Assembly (NCBI GenBank): GCA_963784195.1
Contig: CAWARA010000031.1
Location: 255,808 to 319,807 of the forward strand
DNA: 64,000 nucleotides
Direction: 5' to 3'
Source: CAVQAH01 sp963784195
GTDB taxonomy: Bacteria > Acidobacteriota > Vicinamibacteria > Vicinamibacterales > 2-12-FULL-66-21
Shown here in pieces: positions 28,284 to 38,024 of this stretch. The position numbers and the translations under genes were made by a program. Below the pieces are notes generated by a model. It worked only from the letters and a program-made list of their open reading frames with translations, was not told where the DNA came from and ran no database searches. How positions within the stretch are numbered: position 1 is the stretch's first letter; each line of letters starts with the position of its first letter.

Positions 28284-29291
28284 TTGAGCGACACAGCACA
28301 GAAATCCACCGTCTCCGCCGATCTGGTCCAGATCTTCGAGCCTATCCGCGCCGATCTCGACGCGGTCGAGCGCGAGTTCGTCCGCCATATCCAGTCGCGG
28401 GTCGCTCTGATTCCCGAGATGGGCCGCTACATCCAGAAGAGCGGCGGCAAACGCGTGCGTCCGGCGGTGCTCCTCATGGCTGCGCGCCTCAGCGGCTATC
28501 AAGGGGACAAGGCCGTTCTCTATGCATCGGTGGTCGAGTTCATCCACACCGCGACGCTCGTCCACGACGACATCATCGATGGTGCCGACCTCCGTCGCGG
28601 CAGGCTTGCCGTGCACTCACGATGGGGCAACGACATCACGGTGCTGCTCGGCGACTACCTCTACATCAAGTCGATGGCCATGGCGCTCACGCAGGATTCG
28701 CTGGAGATCATCCGGCTGCTCTGCGACGTGACGCTGCGGATGATCGAAGGCGAGCTATACCAGCTGACGAAGACCGGCGACGTCGACATCACTGAAGAGG
28801 AACACTTCGAGATCATCCGCCGGAAGACCGCATTTCTCTTCGGCGGCTGCGCGCAGATCGGCGGGCTGCTTGGCGGCGTGACCCCCGAAGGGGAGAACGC
28901 ACTGCGGGACTACGGGTTCAACCTCGGCATCGCCTTCCAGCTCGTGGACGATCTGCTGGACTACACGGCCGATGCCGCCGCGCTCGGCAAGCCCGTCGGG
29001 GGCGATCTTCGCGAGGGCAAGGTGACGCTGCCGGTGATTCAGCTCCTGCGCCGCGGCGGCGCCGAGGCCGACGGGCTCATTCGCGACGTCGTCCGGGATC
29101 GCGCGGTATCGGCGGAGCAGTGGCGCGAAATTCTCCGCCTCCTGCACGAACATCGGACGCTCGACGTCGCCTACGAGCGAGCGCTCGAATACGGTCATCG
29201 CGCGAAGGACTGCCTGGCTGTGTTCCCGCCCAGCCGCGAGCGCGACGCGCTGATGGCTTTGACCGACTACGTGCTCTCGCGCGACCGATAG
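28284..29291 (+). CDS. Polyprenyl (octaprenyl-type) diphosphate synthase
   Basis: About 335-aa trans-isoprenyl diphosphate synthase that condenses IPP onto allylic diphosphates, usually for the quinone side chain. GGKRVRPAVLLMAA, then LVHDDIIDGADLRRG (first Asp-rich motif DDxxD) and FQLVDDLLDYT (second Asp-rich motif) are intact. KTAFLFGGCAQIGGLLGG is typical of IspB/SdsA-type long-chain enzymes. Chain length cannot be fixed from sequence. The start at TTG 28284 was chosen because the promoter lies immediately upstream; TTG 28251 is the longer option. ligA starts 7 nt after the stop. Confidence 0.88.
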   Translation: MSDTAQKSTVSADLVQIFEPIRADLDAVEREFVRHIQSRVALIPEMGRYIQKSGGKRVRPAVLLMAARLSGYQGDKAVLYASVVEFIHTATLVHDDIIDGADLRRGRLAVHSRWGNDITVLLGDYLYIKSMAMALTQDSLEIIRLLCDVTLRMIEGELYQLTKTGDVDITEEEHFEIIRRKTAFLFGGCAQIGGLLGGVTPEGENALRDYGFNLGIAFQLVDDLLDYTADAAALGKPVGGDLREGKVTLPVIQLLRRGGAEADGLIRDVVRDRAVSAEQWREILRLLHEHRTLDVAYERALEYGHRAKDCLAVFPPSRERDALMALTDYVLSRDR

Positions 29292-29298
29292 TTCCCGC

Positions 29299-31365
29299 GT
29301 GGACCCGACCGCCCGCATCAATCAGCTTCGCGACGAAATCCGGCGGCACGAAGACCTCTACTACGTTCACAGCGCTCCCGAGATCACCGACGCCCAGTTC
29401 GACGCGTTGATGCGCGAGCTCGAGGCGCTCGAAGAGCAGTACCCCGACCTGGTCTCCGCCGATTCGCCGACGCAACGCGTCGCCGGACGTCCAGTCGAAG
29501 GTTTTGCCACAGCTGAACATCTGACGCCGATGCTCAGCCTCGACAACGCGTACTCCGAGATTGAACTGCGTGAGTTCGACGAGCGCGTGCGCAAGGGAGC
29601 TGGCGCGGCGTTCGCGAGTGGCGAGCCGGTGGACTATGTCGCCGAGCTGAAAATCGACGGCCTGAGCATCGCGCTCACGTACGAGGATGGGAAACTGATC
29701 CGCGGCGTCACGCGCGGCGACGGCGTGCGCGGCGAAGACGTCACCTCGAACGTTCGCGTGGTGAAGGGCGTTCCGCGGCGCCTGACGGGCGGACCCGCCG
29801 GGCTCATCGAGGTTCGCGGCGAAATATACCTGCCGAGGAAGGAATTCGAGCGCGTCAACCGTGAGCGTGAAGCGAACGATGAGCCGCCGTTTGCCAATCC
29901 CCGGAATTCGGCGGCGGGCACGATGCGCAGCCTCGATCCGGCTGTCGTCAGGCGCCGCGGACTGAGCGCGTTCGTCTATCAACTGGTCGTCCCCGGCGTC
30001 CGCGAGCGCGCCCACCATGCCGAGACACTCGAGGCGCTGGCAGCCTGGGATCTGCCGGTAGAAAAAAACTGGCAGCGCTGCCGCGGTATAGAGGAGCTGG
30101 TCGCGTTCTGTCAGAGCTGGCAGGACCGGCGGCAGACCCTCGACTTCGACACCGACGGCGTGGTCGTCAAAGTCGACGATCTTGCGCTGCGGGAGCGTCT
30201 GGGATCGACGTCGAAGTTCCCGCGGTGGGCGGTTGCCTTCAAGTTTCCGGCGGAGCGAGCCGAGACCACGCTGCGCGCCATCCAGGTCAACATCGGGCGG
30301 ACCGGCGCCGCGACGCCCTACGCCGTGCTCGAACCGGTCAAGTTGGGCGGATCGACGATCTCGCTCGCCACGCTGCACAACGAGCAGGAAATTGCGCGCC
30401 GCGACCTTCGCGAAGGCGACGTGGTCGTCATCGAAAAAGGCGGCGACGTGATCCCGAAGGTCGTCGAGCCCGTCCTTGCGAAGCGGCCTGACGACTCCGT
30501 TCCCTGGAAGATGCCGTCGGCCTGCCCGTTCTGCAAGAGCGATCTTCAGAAGCCGGAAGGCGAGGTCGTCTGGCGGTGCCCGAACTCATCGTGTCCGGCC
30601 AAGATCCGCCGAGCGCTGGAGCATTTCGCGTCCAGGCGCGCGATGAACATCGAGGGGCTGGGCGAGTCGCTCGTGGACCAGCTCGTCACGACGGAGATGA
30701 TCCGCGACTTCGCCGATCTCTACCACCTCGAGCGCGAGGCTCTGGCGAAACTGACCAGCGTGTCGATAAGAGAGGGCAAGGAGCTTCAGCGGCGCCTGGG
30801 GGACAAGTCTGCCGCCAAGCTGCTCGAGCAGATCGATCGGAGCCGCGGGAACGATCTCTGGCGGTTGATTTACGCGGTTGGAATCCGGCACGTCGGTGAG
30901 CGAGGCGCGCAGGCGATCGCGAGAGCCTTTGGCACCGTCGAAGCGCTGATGGGCGCGTCCCTGGAGGCGCTCGAACGAGTGCCCGACGTCGGCCCTGTGG
31001 TAGCGCGATCGGTCAGGGAGTTCTTCGACGAGCCGCGGAATCGGGCACTGATGGAACGCCTGCAGGCGGCTGGGGTTCGCACCGAGTCTGCCGCGCCGGC
31101 GGCAGCTGGACCGACGCCGCTCGAGGGAAAGACCTTCGTACTGACCGGCACATTGGAATCGATGTCGCGTGACGACGCCCAGGCGTCGATCGAGCGGTTG
31201 GGTGGGAAGGTCGCAGGGTCGGTCAGCCGGAAGACGTCATACCTCGTCGTTGGCGGTGACGCGGGGACCAAACTCGACAAGGCACGCGAGCTCGGGGTGG
31301 CGATCCTGAACGAAGAAGATTTCCGGGCGCTTATAATGAAGTCGGAGGCTGAGCCGTCCGGCTAG
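29299..31365 (+). CDS. ligA: NAD-dependent DNA ligase
   Basis: 688 aa, a normal LigA. Domain Ia (YYVHSAPEITDAQFD) is followed by the adenylation domain with ELKIDG (Lys118 as the AMP-bearing residue), the OB fold (NIGRTGAATPYAVLEPV), a four-Cys zinc finger (CPFC, CPNSSC), helix-hairpin-helix repeats (about 480-590) and a C-terminal BRCT domain (LEGKTFVLTGTL to NEEDFRALI). It seals nicks in replication and repair. GTG 29299 starts the frame 7 nt after the synthase gene. The last residues EPSG and the TAG are contributed by a partial GTCCGGCTA repeat. Confidence 0.96.
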   Translation: MDPTARINQLRDEIRRHEDLYYVHSAPEITDAQFDALMRELEALEEQYPDLVSADSPTQRVAGRPVEGFATAEHLTPMLSLDNAYSEIELREFDERVRKGAGAAFASGEPVDYVAELKIDGLSIALTYEDGKLIRGVTRGDGVRGEDVTSNVRVVKGVPRRLTGGPAGLIEVRGEIYLPRKEFERVNREREANDEPPFANPRNSAAGTMRSLDPAVVRRRGLSAFVYQLVVPGVRERAHHAETLEALAAWDLPVEKNWQRCRGIEELVAFCQSWQDRRQTLDFDTDGVVVKVDDLALRERLGSTSKFPRWAVAFKFPAERAETTLRAIQVNIGRTGAATPYAVLEPVKLGGSTISLATLHNEQEIARRDLREGDVVVIEKGGDVIPKVVEPVLAKRPDDSVPWKMPSACPFCKSDLQKPEGEVVWRCPNSSCPAKIRRALEHFASRRAMNIEGLGESLVDQLVTTEMIRDFADLYHLEREALAKLTSVSIREGKELQRRLGDKSAAKLLEQIDRSRGNDLWRLIYAVGIRHVGERGAQAIARAFGTVEALMGASLEALERVPDVGPVVARSVREFFDEPRNRALMERLQAAGVRTESAAPAAAGPTPLEGKTFVLTGTLESMSRDDAQASIERLGGKVAGSVSRKTSYLVVGGDAGTKLDKARELGVAILNEEDFRALIMKSEAEPSG

Positions 31366-31385
31366 GGTCGGAGACGGACGGAAGA

Positions 31386-31437
31386 GTCCGGCTAAAGCCG
31401 GACGCTACGGAAGGTCCGGCTAAAGCCGGACGCTACG
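31386..31437. repeat. Two direct copies of the TCCGGCTAAAGCCGGA palindrome
   Basis: GTCCGGCTAAAGCCGGAC followed by GCTACG occurs at 31386-31409 and 31414-31437; a truncated third piece (GTCCGGCTA) lies over the ligA stop. The same palindrome is found at 13988-14003 and 39706-39723. Confidence 0.85.
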
Positions 31438-31458
31438 AGCCGCGCCGAAAGAGCACCG

Positions 31459-32964
31459 ATGTCGAAGCGCTTTACGTTCGTCACCGTCGCGTTGACCGCC
31501 ACCGTGGCGTTTCTCGTCGGGGTCATCCTCGCCGGTGGGGTCACGACTGCGCCGACCGTGTCTACGGCACCGGCGGCCCCGCCCAAGTCTTACTCAGTAG
31601 AAAAAACCAAGCGCGACGCGGTTGCCGGCGTGCCCCTCGTCAACTTTGCTGACGTCGCAGAGCGGATCAATGCCGCGGTCGTCAACATCGATGCGACCAC
31701 CAGGCTCGGGGTCCGGGATCCGCAGCCATTCTTCCGGCGCAGCCCCGAGGATATGCTGGACGGACCGCCGCGCGATCGCACGCCGTCGCAGGGCTCCGGC
31801 AGCGGTTTCATCATCGATACTGACGGCTACATCCTCACCAACCATCATGTGATCGAGTCGGCCGATCGGATTACGGTCACGCTGGCTGACGGCCGCACGT
31901 TTCGCGGCGAGGTCATCGGCACCGATCCGGCGATTGATGTCGCCCTCCTGAAGATCCAGGGCGCACAGAATCTGCCCGAGGCGCCGCTCGGGAACTCCGA
32001 CGATCTGCGGGTCGGCGAGTGGGTGTGCGCGATTGGCAATCCGCTCGGCTACGTCCACTCGGTCACGGTCGGCGTCGTCAGCTTCATCGGCCGGAAGCTG
32101 TTCGACAACAGCCTCGACGACTACATCCAGACCGACGCGGCCATCAACTTCGGGAACAGCGGCGGGCCGCTCATCAACTCGCGCGGCGAGGTGATCGGCA
32201 TCAACTCGGCGATCAGCTCGCGCGCCAGCAGCATTGGTTTCGCGGTGCCGATCAATCACGCGGTGGGCATCCTGCCGCAGCTCAAGGCGGACGGCCGGGT
32301 GTCGCGCGGTTTCATCGGCGTCACGCTCACCGATGTCACGCCGGGGCTGCAGCGCGCGCTCGGGTTGAGCGTCTCGCATGGCGCGGTCGTCCAGGACGTC
32401 ACCCCGCGATCGCCCGCGGAGCGCGCAGGGCTCAAGGCCTATGACGTGATCCTCGAGGTCGAAGGGCAGGCCGTGATGACCAATCAGGAACTGATCCGGG
32501 ACATCTCCGGGCGCAAGCCTGGCAGCATCGCGCGCCTCGAGGTGCTTCGCGAAGGGCGCCGCCAGAGCCTTCCGATCAAGCTTGCCGAGCGTCCCGCTCG
32601 CGGCGACGAGTTCGATGACGCTCAGGACGGGCTCAACGCGCCCGCGAGCCCGCGTCCGTCCCTTCCGGACGAGGACGTTCCGCTCGGCGTGTGGGTGCGC
32701 GAAATGGATCGCATATTCACCACGAAATACGACATCCCTGGTTCGCTGCACGGCGTCGTCGTCCACCGCGTCGATCCGGCGGGGCCGGCGACCCAGGCGC
32801 TGCGGCGAAACCTCGTCATCCTCGAGATCAACCGGAAGGCCACCCGCTCGCTCGCCGAGTACCAGCAGGTGGTGAACGCCCTGCGCGCGGGTGACGTAGC
32901 CGCTGTCTACTATTACGATCCGACGAGCACCCGCCGCGGCCTGATCACGGTTACGGTAGACTGA
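31459..32964 (+). CDS. HtrA/Deg-family serine protease with two PDZ domains
   Basis: 501 aa. An N-terminal transmembrane helix (about 7-28) anchors the enzyme, with its catalytic part in the periplasm. The trypsin-like domain has the triad His130 (NHHVIES), Asp160 (DPAIDVALL) and Ser234 (NFGNSGGPL). Two PDZ domains follow (about 300-385 and 415-500). This is the DegP/DegQ/DegS architecture of a periplasmic quality-control protease; the membrane anchor resembles DegS but two PDZ domains resemble DegP. ATG 31459 begins the anchor. It is followed, after a repeat-filled gap, by an NtrC-type regulator. Confidence 0.92.
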   Translation: MSKRFTFVTVALTATVAFLVGVILAGGVTTAPTVSTAPAAPPKSYSVEKTKRDAVAGVPLVNFADVAERINAAVVNIDATTRLGVRDPQPFFRRSPEDMLDGPPRDRTPSQGSGSGFIIDTDGYILTNHHVIESADRITVTLADGRTFRGEVIGTDPAIDVALLKIQGAQNLPEAPLGNSDDLRVGEWVCAIGNPLGYVHSVTVGVVSFIGRKLFDNSLDDYIQTDAAINFGNSGGPLINSRGEVIGINSAISSRASSIGFAVPINHAVGILPQLKADGRVSRGFIGVTLTDVTPGLQRALGLSVSHGAVVQDVTPRSPAERAGLKAYDVILEVEGQAVMTNQELIRDISGRKPGSIARLEVLREGRRQSLPIKLAERPARGDEFDDAQDGLNAPASPRPSLPDEDVPLGVWVREMDRIFTTKYDIPGSLHGVVVHRVDPAGPATQALRRNLVILEINRKATRSLAEYQQVVNALRAGDVAAVYYYDPTSTRRGLITVTVD

Positions 32965-33046
32965 CGGCTCGCGAACTGAAGGCTGACGGCTTCACGACTG
33001 ACGACTTTCACGACTGACGACTTTCACGAATTACACCACTGACAAC
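32965..33046. repeat. Short tandem GACTGACGACTTTCAC repeat tract
   Basis: The gap between the protease and regulator genes contains direct copies of ACGACTGACGACTTTC (near 32995 and 33012) and shorter variants (GAACTGAAGGCTGACGGC). It is non-coding and has no recognisable promoter consensus. Confidence 0.6.
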
Positions 33047-33047
33047 C

Positions 33048-34419
33048 GTGTCCGCCCGCATTCTCCTCATAGACGACGACGCCGGTATCCGTGATTCGAT
33101 GCGGATGCCTCTCGAGTACGAAGGATACGAGTATCTGCAGGCGGCCACCGCCGAAGAGGGCATCACCCTCGTGCAGCGCGAGTCTCCGGACATCGTATTC
33201 CTCGACGTCAAGATGCCGGGCATGGACGGCATGGAAGCGCTCAGCAGGATCAAGGCGATCAACGAGTCCGTTCCGGTTGTCATGATTTCTGCGCACGGAA
33301 CGACCAGCACGGCCTTCGAAGCGTCCAAGCGGGGCGCAATCGATTTCATCGAGAAGCCGTTCGGGGCGGAGCGGCTGCTGGTCACGATCCGCAATCAACT
33401 GGATCGCACGCGCCTGATCGACGAGAACCGCTCGCTGAAACGCGCGGTGGAGGTGCGTCACCAGATGGTCGGGGAGAGTCCCGGGCTTCGTCACGTCTGG
33501 GACGCGATCAAGCGCGCGGCGCCGACCAATGCGACCGTCCTGCTGCTCGGAGAGAGCGGCGTCGGCAAGGAACTGGTCGCCCGCGCGATCCACCGCAACA
33601 GCCTGCGCTCACGCGAGCGATTCATTCAGGTCAACTGCGCGGCCATTCCCGGAAGAGTTGATCGAGTCGGAGCTGTTCGGACACGAGAAAGGGTCGTTCA
33701 CCGGAGCGACCGAGAAGCAGATCGGCAAGTTCGAGCAGGCCGATCGCGGAACGATCTTCCTCGACGAAGTGGGCGACATGAGCCCGAAGACGCAGGCGAA
33801 GGTCCTGCGCGTCCTGCAGGAAGGCGAGGTCGAGCGGCTCGGCTCGGCGCGGACGATCAAGGTGGACGTGCGCGTCATCGCCGCGACCAACAAAGACCTC
33901 GAGCAGGAGATCGAAAAGGGCACGTTCCGCGAGGACCTGTATTTCCGCCTGAGTGTCATCCCCATCCTGGTGCCGCCGCTTCGCGATCGGCGCGAGGACA
34001 TTCCCCCGCTCGTGCGGCATTTCGCCGACCTCTTCAGCCGCGACAACAATCGCCGTCCGCAGCGATTCACCCCCGCGGCGCTCGAGTACCTGCAGAAGGC
34101 GCGATGGAAGGGGAACGTCCGCGAGCTCAAGAACACCGTCGAACGGCTGATCATCATGACCCCGGGCGAATCGGTCGACGTCGACGACTTGCGCGACGTG
34201 GTCCGGCTTGAGGCAAAGGCCGCGGGATCGGATAATGAGAAGGATCCGCCCGGCACGCTCCGCGAGTTCAAGGAGTCGGCCGAGCGGGCATTCCTGGTCG
34301 GGAAACTCCGCGAAAACAACTGGAATATCTCGAAGACCGCGGAAGTCATCGGGACACCGCGGAGCAATCTGTACAAGAAACTCGAGCAGTACGGAATCGC
34401 CCAGGAAAGCGACGGCTGA
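33048..34419 (+). CDS. NtrC-family sigma-54-dependent response regulator; one frameshift
   Basis: About 457 aa. A receiver domain (1-120) has the phospho-acceptor Asp53 (FLDVKMPG), Thr/Ser and Lys switch positions. The AAA+ domain has Walker A LLGESGVGKE (about 162-171), the sigma-54 contact loop as GSFTGA instead of the usual GAFTGA, Walker B TIFLDEVGDM and the arginine-finger region. The C-terminus is a Fis-type helix-turn-helix (NWNISKTAEVIGTPRSNLYKKLEQYGI). The frame breaks near 33650 at CAAIPEELIESELFGHEKG. No histidine kinase is adjacent, so the partner is elsewhere. rnpB begins 10 nt after the stop. Confidence 0.92.
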
Positions 34420-34429
34420 AAAGTTCGTC

Positions 34430-34874
34430 GCCCGCCGCAGCAGGCCAGACGATCGTCCGCCTCCGCCGAAGGGCGCGAAGGGGGAGGAAAGTCCGAACTC
34501 CGCAGGGCAGTGCGCCGGGTAACTCCCGGTCGGGGCAACTCGAAGGACAGTGGCACAGAAAACATACCGCCCTCTCGCTCGGAGCTTCGGGTCCGCCGAA
34601 GCGCCGGAAGGGCGCGAAGGCGAGTAAGGGTGAAAAGGTGCGGTAAGAGCGCACCGCGCTCGTGGTAACACGGGTGGCAGGCAAAACCCCGCACGGAGCA
34701 AGGCCAAATAGGGAGGCGTTACCAGGACTGCCCGTCCGAAGCCTCCGGGTAGGCCGCTTGATCCCGTCAGCAATGACGGGGCTAGAGGAATGATCGTCAC
34801 CCGCCGAAGCTCCGGGCGAATGCCCGGAGCGGAGGCGGGGAACAGAATTCGGCTTACGGCCCGCTGCGGCGGGC
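34430..34874 (+). ncRNA. rnpB: RNase P RNA (bacterial type A)
   Basis: Catalytic RNA that trims tRNA 5' leaders. Conserved core blocks are present in order: GAGGAAAGTCCGAACTCC (34484), ACAGAAAACATACCGCC (34555), GGTGCGGTAAGAGCGCACC (34637), GGCAGGCAAAACCCC, then GAGCAAGGCCAAATAGG (34697), AGAGGAATGATCGTCA (34784) and ACAGAATTCGGCTTAC (34842). Helix P1 is visible: 34430-34446 pairs with 34858-34874 over 17 nt with one mismatch. These ends set the coordinates. About 445 nt is slightly longer than the E. coli RNA, because three variable stems contain extra CCGCCGAAG-type sequence. It follows the regulator gene closely, and its promoter must lie inside that gene. Confidence 0.95.
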
Positions 34875-34884
34875 TTTTTCTTTT
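34859..34884 (+). terminator. Rho-independent terminator of rnpB
   Basis: GCCCGC-TGCG-GCGGGC (34859-34874) followed by TTTTTCTTTT (34875-34884). The stem reuses the 3' strand of helix P1, so the terminator hairpin and P1 are mutually exclusive structures. Confidence 0.85.
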
Positions 34885-34905
34885 CCAGATCGCAATTCTT
34901 GTCCA

Positions 34906-34942
34906 GGTGGCTGGCACCTACGCCGGGAAGGTGCCAGCCACC
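34906..34942. repeat. GGTGGCTGGCACCT inverted repeat
   Basis: Perfect 14-bp arms (34906-34919 and 34929-34942) around a 9-nt loop, between rnpB and the PadR gene. Each arm also contains the internal near-palindrome AGGTGCC/GGCACCT. No T-run follows; it looks like another extragenic palindrome and not the terminator. Confidence 0.8.
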
Positions 34943-35013
34943 AAGGACGGAGCGAACCAAAACGTTGCAATAATCGTCAAAGGCTATGTTGGTTTTCAAT
35001 AGAGGGGCCTGAC

Positions 35014-35337
35014 ATGGGCAGGAATACGCTCAGCTTCGGCGCGGTCGCCATCCTTCACGCCATCGCGACCGGCAGCCAGTTCGGGTTCGACATCATGAAC
35101 GTGACCGGCCTCACGAGCGGGACGGTCTACCCGACGCTGGACCGCCTGGAGCACGCCGGCCTGTTGAAATCCCATTGGGAGTCCGAGGCGCAGGCGCACG
35201 GCGAGGGACGTCCCGCGCGACGCTATTTCAAGCTGACCGCGGCCGGCGCGACAGCGTTGACCGCCGCGCTCGACAAACACCGCATGCTGCGGCCCGTTCG
35301 CATCGACCCACGGCTGCTGGAGTCGACTGAGTCGTGA
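35014..35337 (+). CDS. PadR-family transcriptional regulator (acidobacterial type)
   Basis: 107-aa winged-helix repressor. FGAVAILHAIATGSQFGFDIM and TSGTVYPTLDRLEHAGLLKSHWE are the PadR helix-turn-helix and wing; GRPARRYFKLTAAG completes the wing. The C-terminal dimer helix is short, as in the acidobacterial subset (TIGR03433), which is typically encoded beside ADOP permeases. GAGGGG precedes ATG 35014 by about 8 nt. The stop overlaps the GTG of the permease by 4 nt, so the two are translationally coupled and the regulator probably controls the permease. Confidence 0.9.
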   Translation: MGRNTLSFGAVAILHAIATGSQFGFDIMNVTGLTSGTVYPTLDRLEHAGLLKSHWESEAQAHGEGRPARRYFKLTAAGATALTAALDKHRMLRPVRIDPRLLESTES

Positions 35338-38010
35338 CCTCCCGGACGCCGCTGCCATGGCCGCTCGCGTTCGCCCTGCGCTGGATCGATCTCTGGCGGC
35401 TGCTGACGCCCGCCTCGCGCAGAACGAGCTGGCGGGATCAGTGGCGCGCCGATCTCTGGCACTACTGGCTGTGGCTGTCACGCGAGCCGTTGCCCCAGCG
35501 CTCGCGCACATGGCGGCTCGCCGCCCGCGCGGCCGCGGCCCCACTTCATGCCCTCTCGCTCCGGCTCTCCGAATGGAGTCTTCAGATGCTCGCCAACGAC
35601 CTTCGTCTCGCCTGGCGGCTGATCGTCCGTCGTCCGGCATTCACGTTCGTCGCCGTGCTCATTCTTGGTCTGGGGATCGGCGCCAACGCCACGATTTTCA
35701 GCTGGGTGGAAACGATCCTGTTGAAGCCCCTTCCCGGAGTTGCCGAGCAGGACCGGTTGGTGGCGATTCGCGGCACCACGCCCACGCGCAACAACCTGAG
35801 CTACTCGTATCCGAACTATCTGGATCTGCGCAACGCGCGGCCCGACGGCTTCGAGGATCTGATTGCGTTTCGCACGGTCGCGATGAACCTGCGCGCCGAC
35901 GGCGGTCCGGTTCGCGTCTGGGGCGAGCTGGTGACGCCGAATTTCTTCGACGTCCTGCGCGTGACGCCGATGCTCGGGCGCGGTTTTCTGCCGTCAGAGG
36001 GGGAGACGCCGGGGTCGGCCGCCGTGGCGGTGATCAGCGAAAGCCTGTGGCGCCGCCAGTTCGCCGCGGATGCCTCGATTGTTGGCCGACCGATCACGCT
36101 GAACGGTCAATCGTTCTCCGTCATCGGTGTCGCGCCGCCAGGGTTCCACGGTTCCACGGCCGGCCTCGCGCTCGACATGTTCGTGCCGATCACGATGCAG
36201 AAAGCGATCATGTCCGGCGACCGGTTGGGGTTGCGCGGCAACTCGTTCCTGCAGGTGTTCGGGCGGCTGTCGGCCGGTTCGAACATGGACCGTGCGCAGG
36301 CGTCAGCGTCGGTCGTCGCCGCCCGCCTGGCCCAACAGTACCCGGACACCAACAAGGACCGTGGCGCGCTCGTCGTCCCGCTCTATCGTGACGGCGCCAG
36401 CAACCTGCTCATGCCCGTGGTCGCCACGCTGATGGCGGTCGTCGGGATCGTGCTCCTCATCGCGTGCGCGAACCTCGCTGGCTTGCTGCTCGCCAAGGCT
36501 GCAGGGCGGCAGCGTGAAGTCGCCGTCCGGCTCGCTGTCGGAGCCAGCCGGGGCCGCCTCGTCAGGCAATTCCTGATCGAGGGCGCGCTGCTGGCCGCAG
36601 CAGGCGGCGCCGCCGGCATTGTCATCAGCTACTGGACCTCCGGCATGCTCACGTTTTTCGTGCCTCCGACGCCGTTTCCTGTGAACTTCACCGCGGAGCT
36701 GAGCCCGACGGTGCTGGCGTTTTCGGTGGCCACGACGTTTGCAACCGCGCTGGTGTTCGGGCTCCTGCCAGCGCTGAAAGCGTCGCAGACCCAATCTCGT
36801 CGAGTCGTTGAAGGAATCGGTCGGGACGGTCGTCAAGGGCCACTCCCGCGGATGGTTGCGGCAGGCGCTGGTCGTCGGCCAGGTCGCGCTGTCGGTGCTC
36901 CTGCTCCTGGGCGCCGCGTTGTTCGCGCGCAGCTTCGAGCGCGCGCAGCTCGTCGATCCAGGATTCTCGCTGCGAACGGGTTTTCTTGCGTCGCTCGACG
37001 TCCTGCCCAACGGTTACGACGAGGCCCGAGGGATTGTGTTCTACCAGCAACTGCTGAAGCGGATCAGCGCACTGCCTGGCGTCGAAACCGCATCGCTCGC
37101 GACGGCCATGCCGCTCGACATCGGAACCGGCAGCGACATGGGCGTGCGCATCGATGGATATCAGGCAAGACCCGGCGAGGAGATCAGCGTGGTCTACAAC
37201 CGCGTGGGTCCCGACTACTTCGCCGCGATGGGTGTTCCTCTCGTGCAAGGACGAGGCATCGACGAGCGTGACGCTGCGGGCCGCGAGGTGTCCGTGGTGA
37301 TCAACGAGACGATGGCCAGCCGCTACTTCGGGGGCCGCGATCCGATCGGCGGTGTCATCCGGTTCGGGATCGGACCGGCACGTGTCGTCGGCGTCGCCAA
37401 AGATGGGAAATATACGAGGCTGAACGAGCCGCCACAGAACTACATGTACGTTCCACTGTTCCAGTTCTACCGGCCCGACCTGGCGTTGCTCGTGAGGACC
37501 GCCGGCGACCCGGCATCTGTCGTTCCGCTGACCCAGGCGGCGATCAAAGAGCTCGACCCCAACCTGCCGATGTTCGATGTGCGGACCATCGAGGAGCACA
37601 TGCAGCTCGGGCTCTTCATCCCGCGCATGGCCAGCATCATGCTGACGTTGTTCGGCGGTCTTGCGCTGCTGCTGGCGACCGTGGGCTTGTATAGCGTGAT
37701 CGCGTTCACCGTCGCGCAACGGACGAGGGAGATCGGCATCCGAGTCGCGTTGGGCGCCGCCCGCGCAGACGTCCGCCGCCTGATCCTCCGGCAAGGTGTT
37801 GTCATCAGCGCGCTGGGAATTGCGATCGGCCTGGCGCTCGGGTTCGTCGTCAGCCAGCTGATCGCGAGCCAGCTGATGGTCGCGCCCGCCGACCCCCTCA
37901 GCTTCGCTGGAACTGCGGTCGCGTTGCTCGTCGTCTCACTGACGGCCTGCCTGCTGCCAGCCCGCCGCGCAGCAGCCATGGACCCGCTACGGGCGCTCCG
38001 CCGCGAGTAA
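35334..38010 (+). CDS. ADOP: acidobacterial duplicated orphan permease (MacB/FtsX-like); one frameshift
   Basis: About 891 aa. An N-terminal extension (1-80, RTSWRDQWRADLWHYW) is typical of ADOP proteins (TIGR03434). Then come two FtsX/MacB-like units. Each has a periplasmic MacB_PCD core domain (LGIGANATIFSWVETILLKPLPG; then LPNGYDEARGIVFYQQL) and a multi-helix permease part (GIVLLIACANLAGLLLAKAAGRQREVAVRLAVGASRGRLVRQFL and REIGIRVALGAARADVRRLILRQG). The frame breaks near 36787 between the units; removing one base restores RPNLVESLKES. No ATPase gene is adjacent, hence orphan. The family is presumed to export or sense small molecules, but no substrate is known. Confidence 0.92.
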
Positions 38011-38024
38011 TGACGAACCTCGGC

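Noticed and set aside
31332..31337. TATAAT at the end of ligA as a promoter for the protease gene
   Set aside because: It is inside the ligA coding region with no -35 box at a suitable distance, and more than 120 nt from the next start with repeats between.
26100..33700. Programmed ribosomal frameshifting in metG, tatD and the NtrC-type gene
   Set aside because: No slippery heptamer or downstream pseudoknot recurs, breaks fall at random places in domains, and too many unrelated genes are affected.
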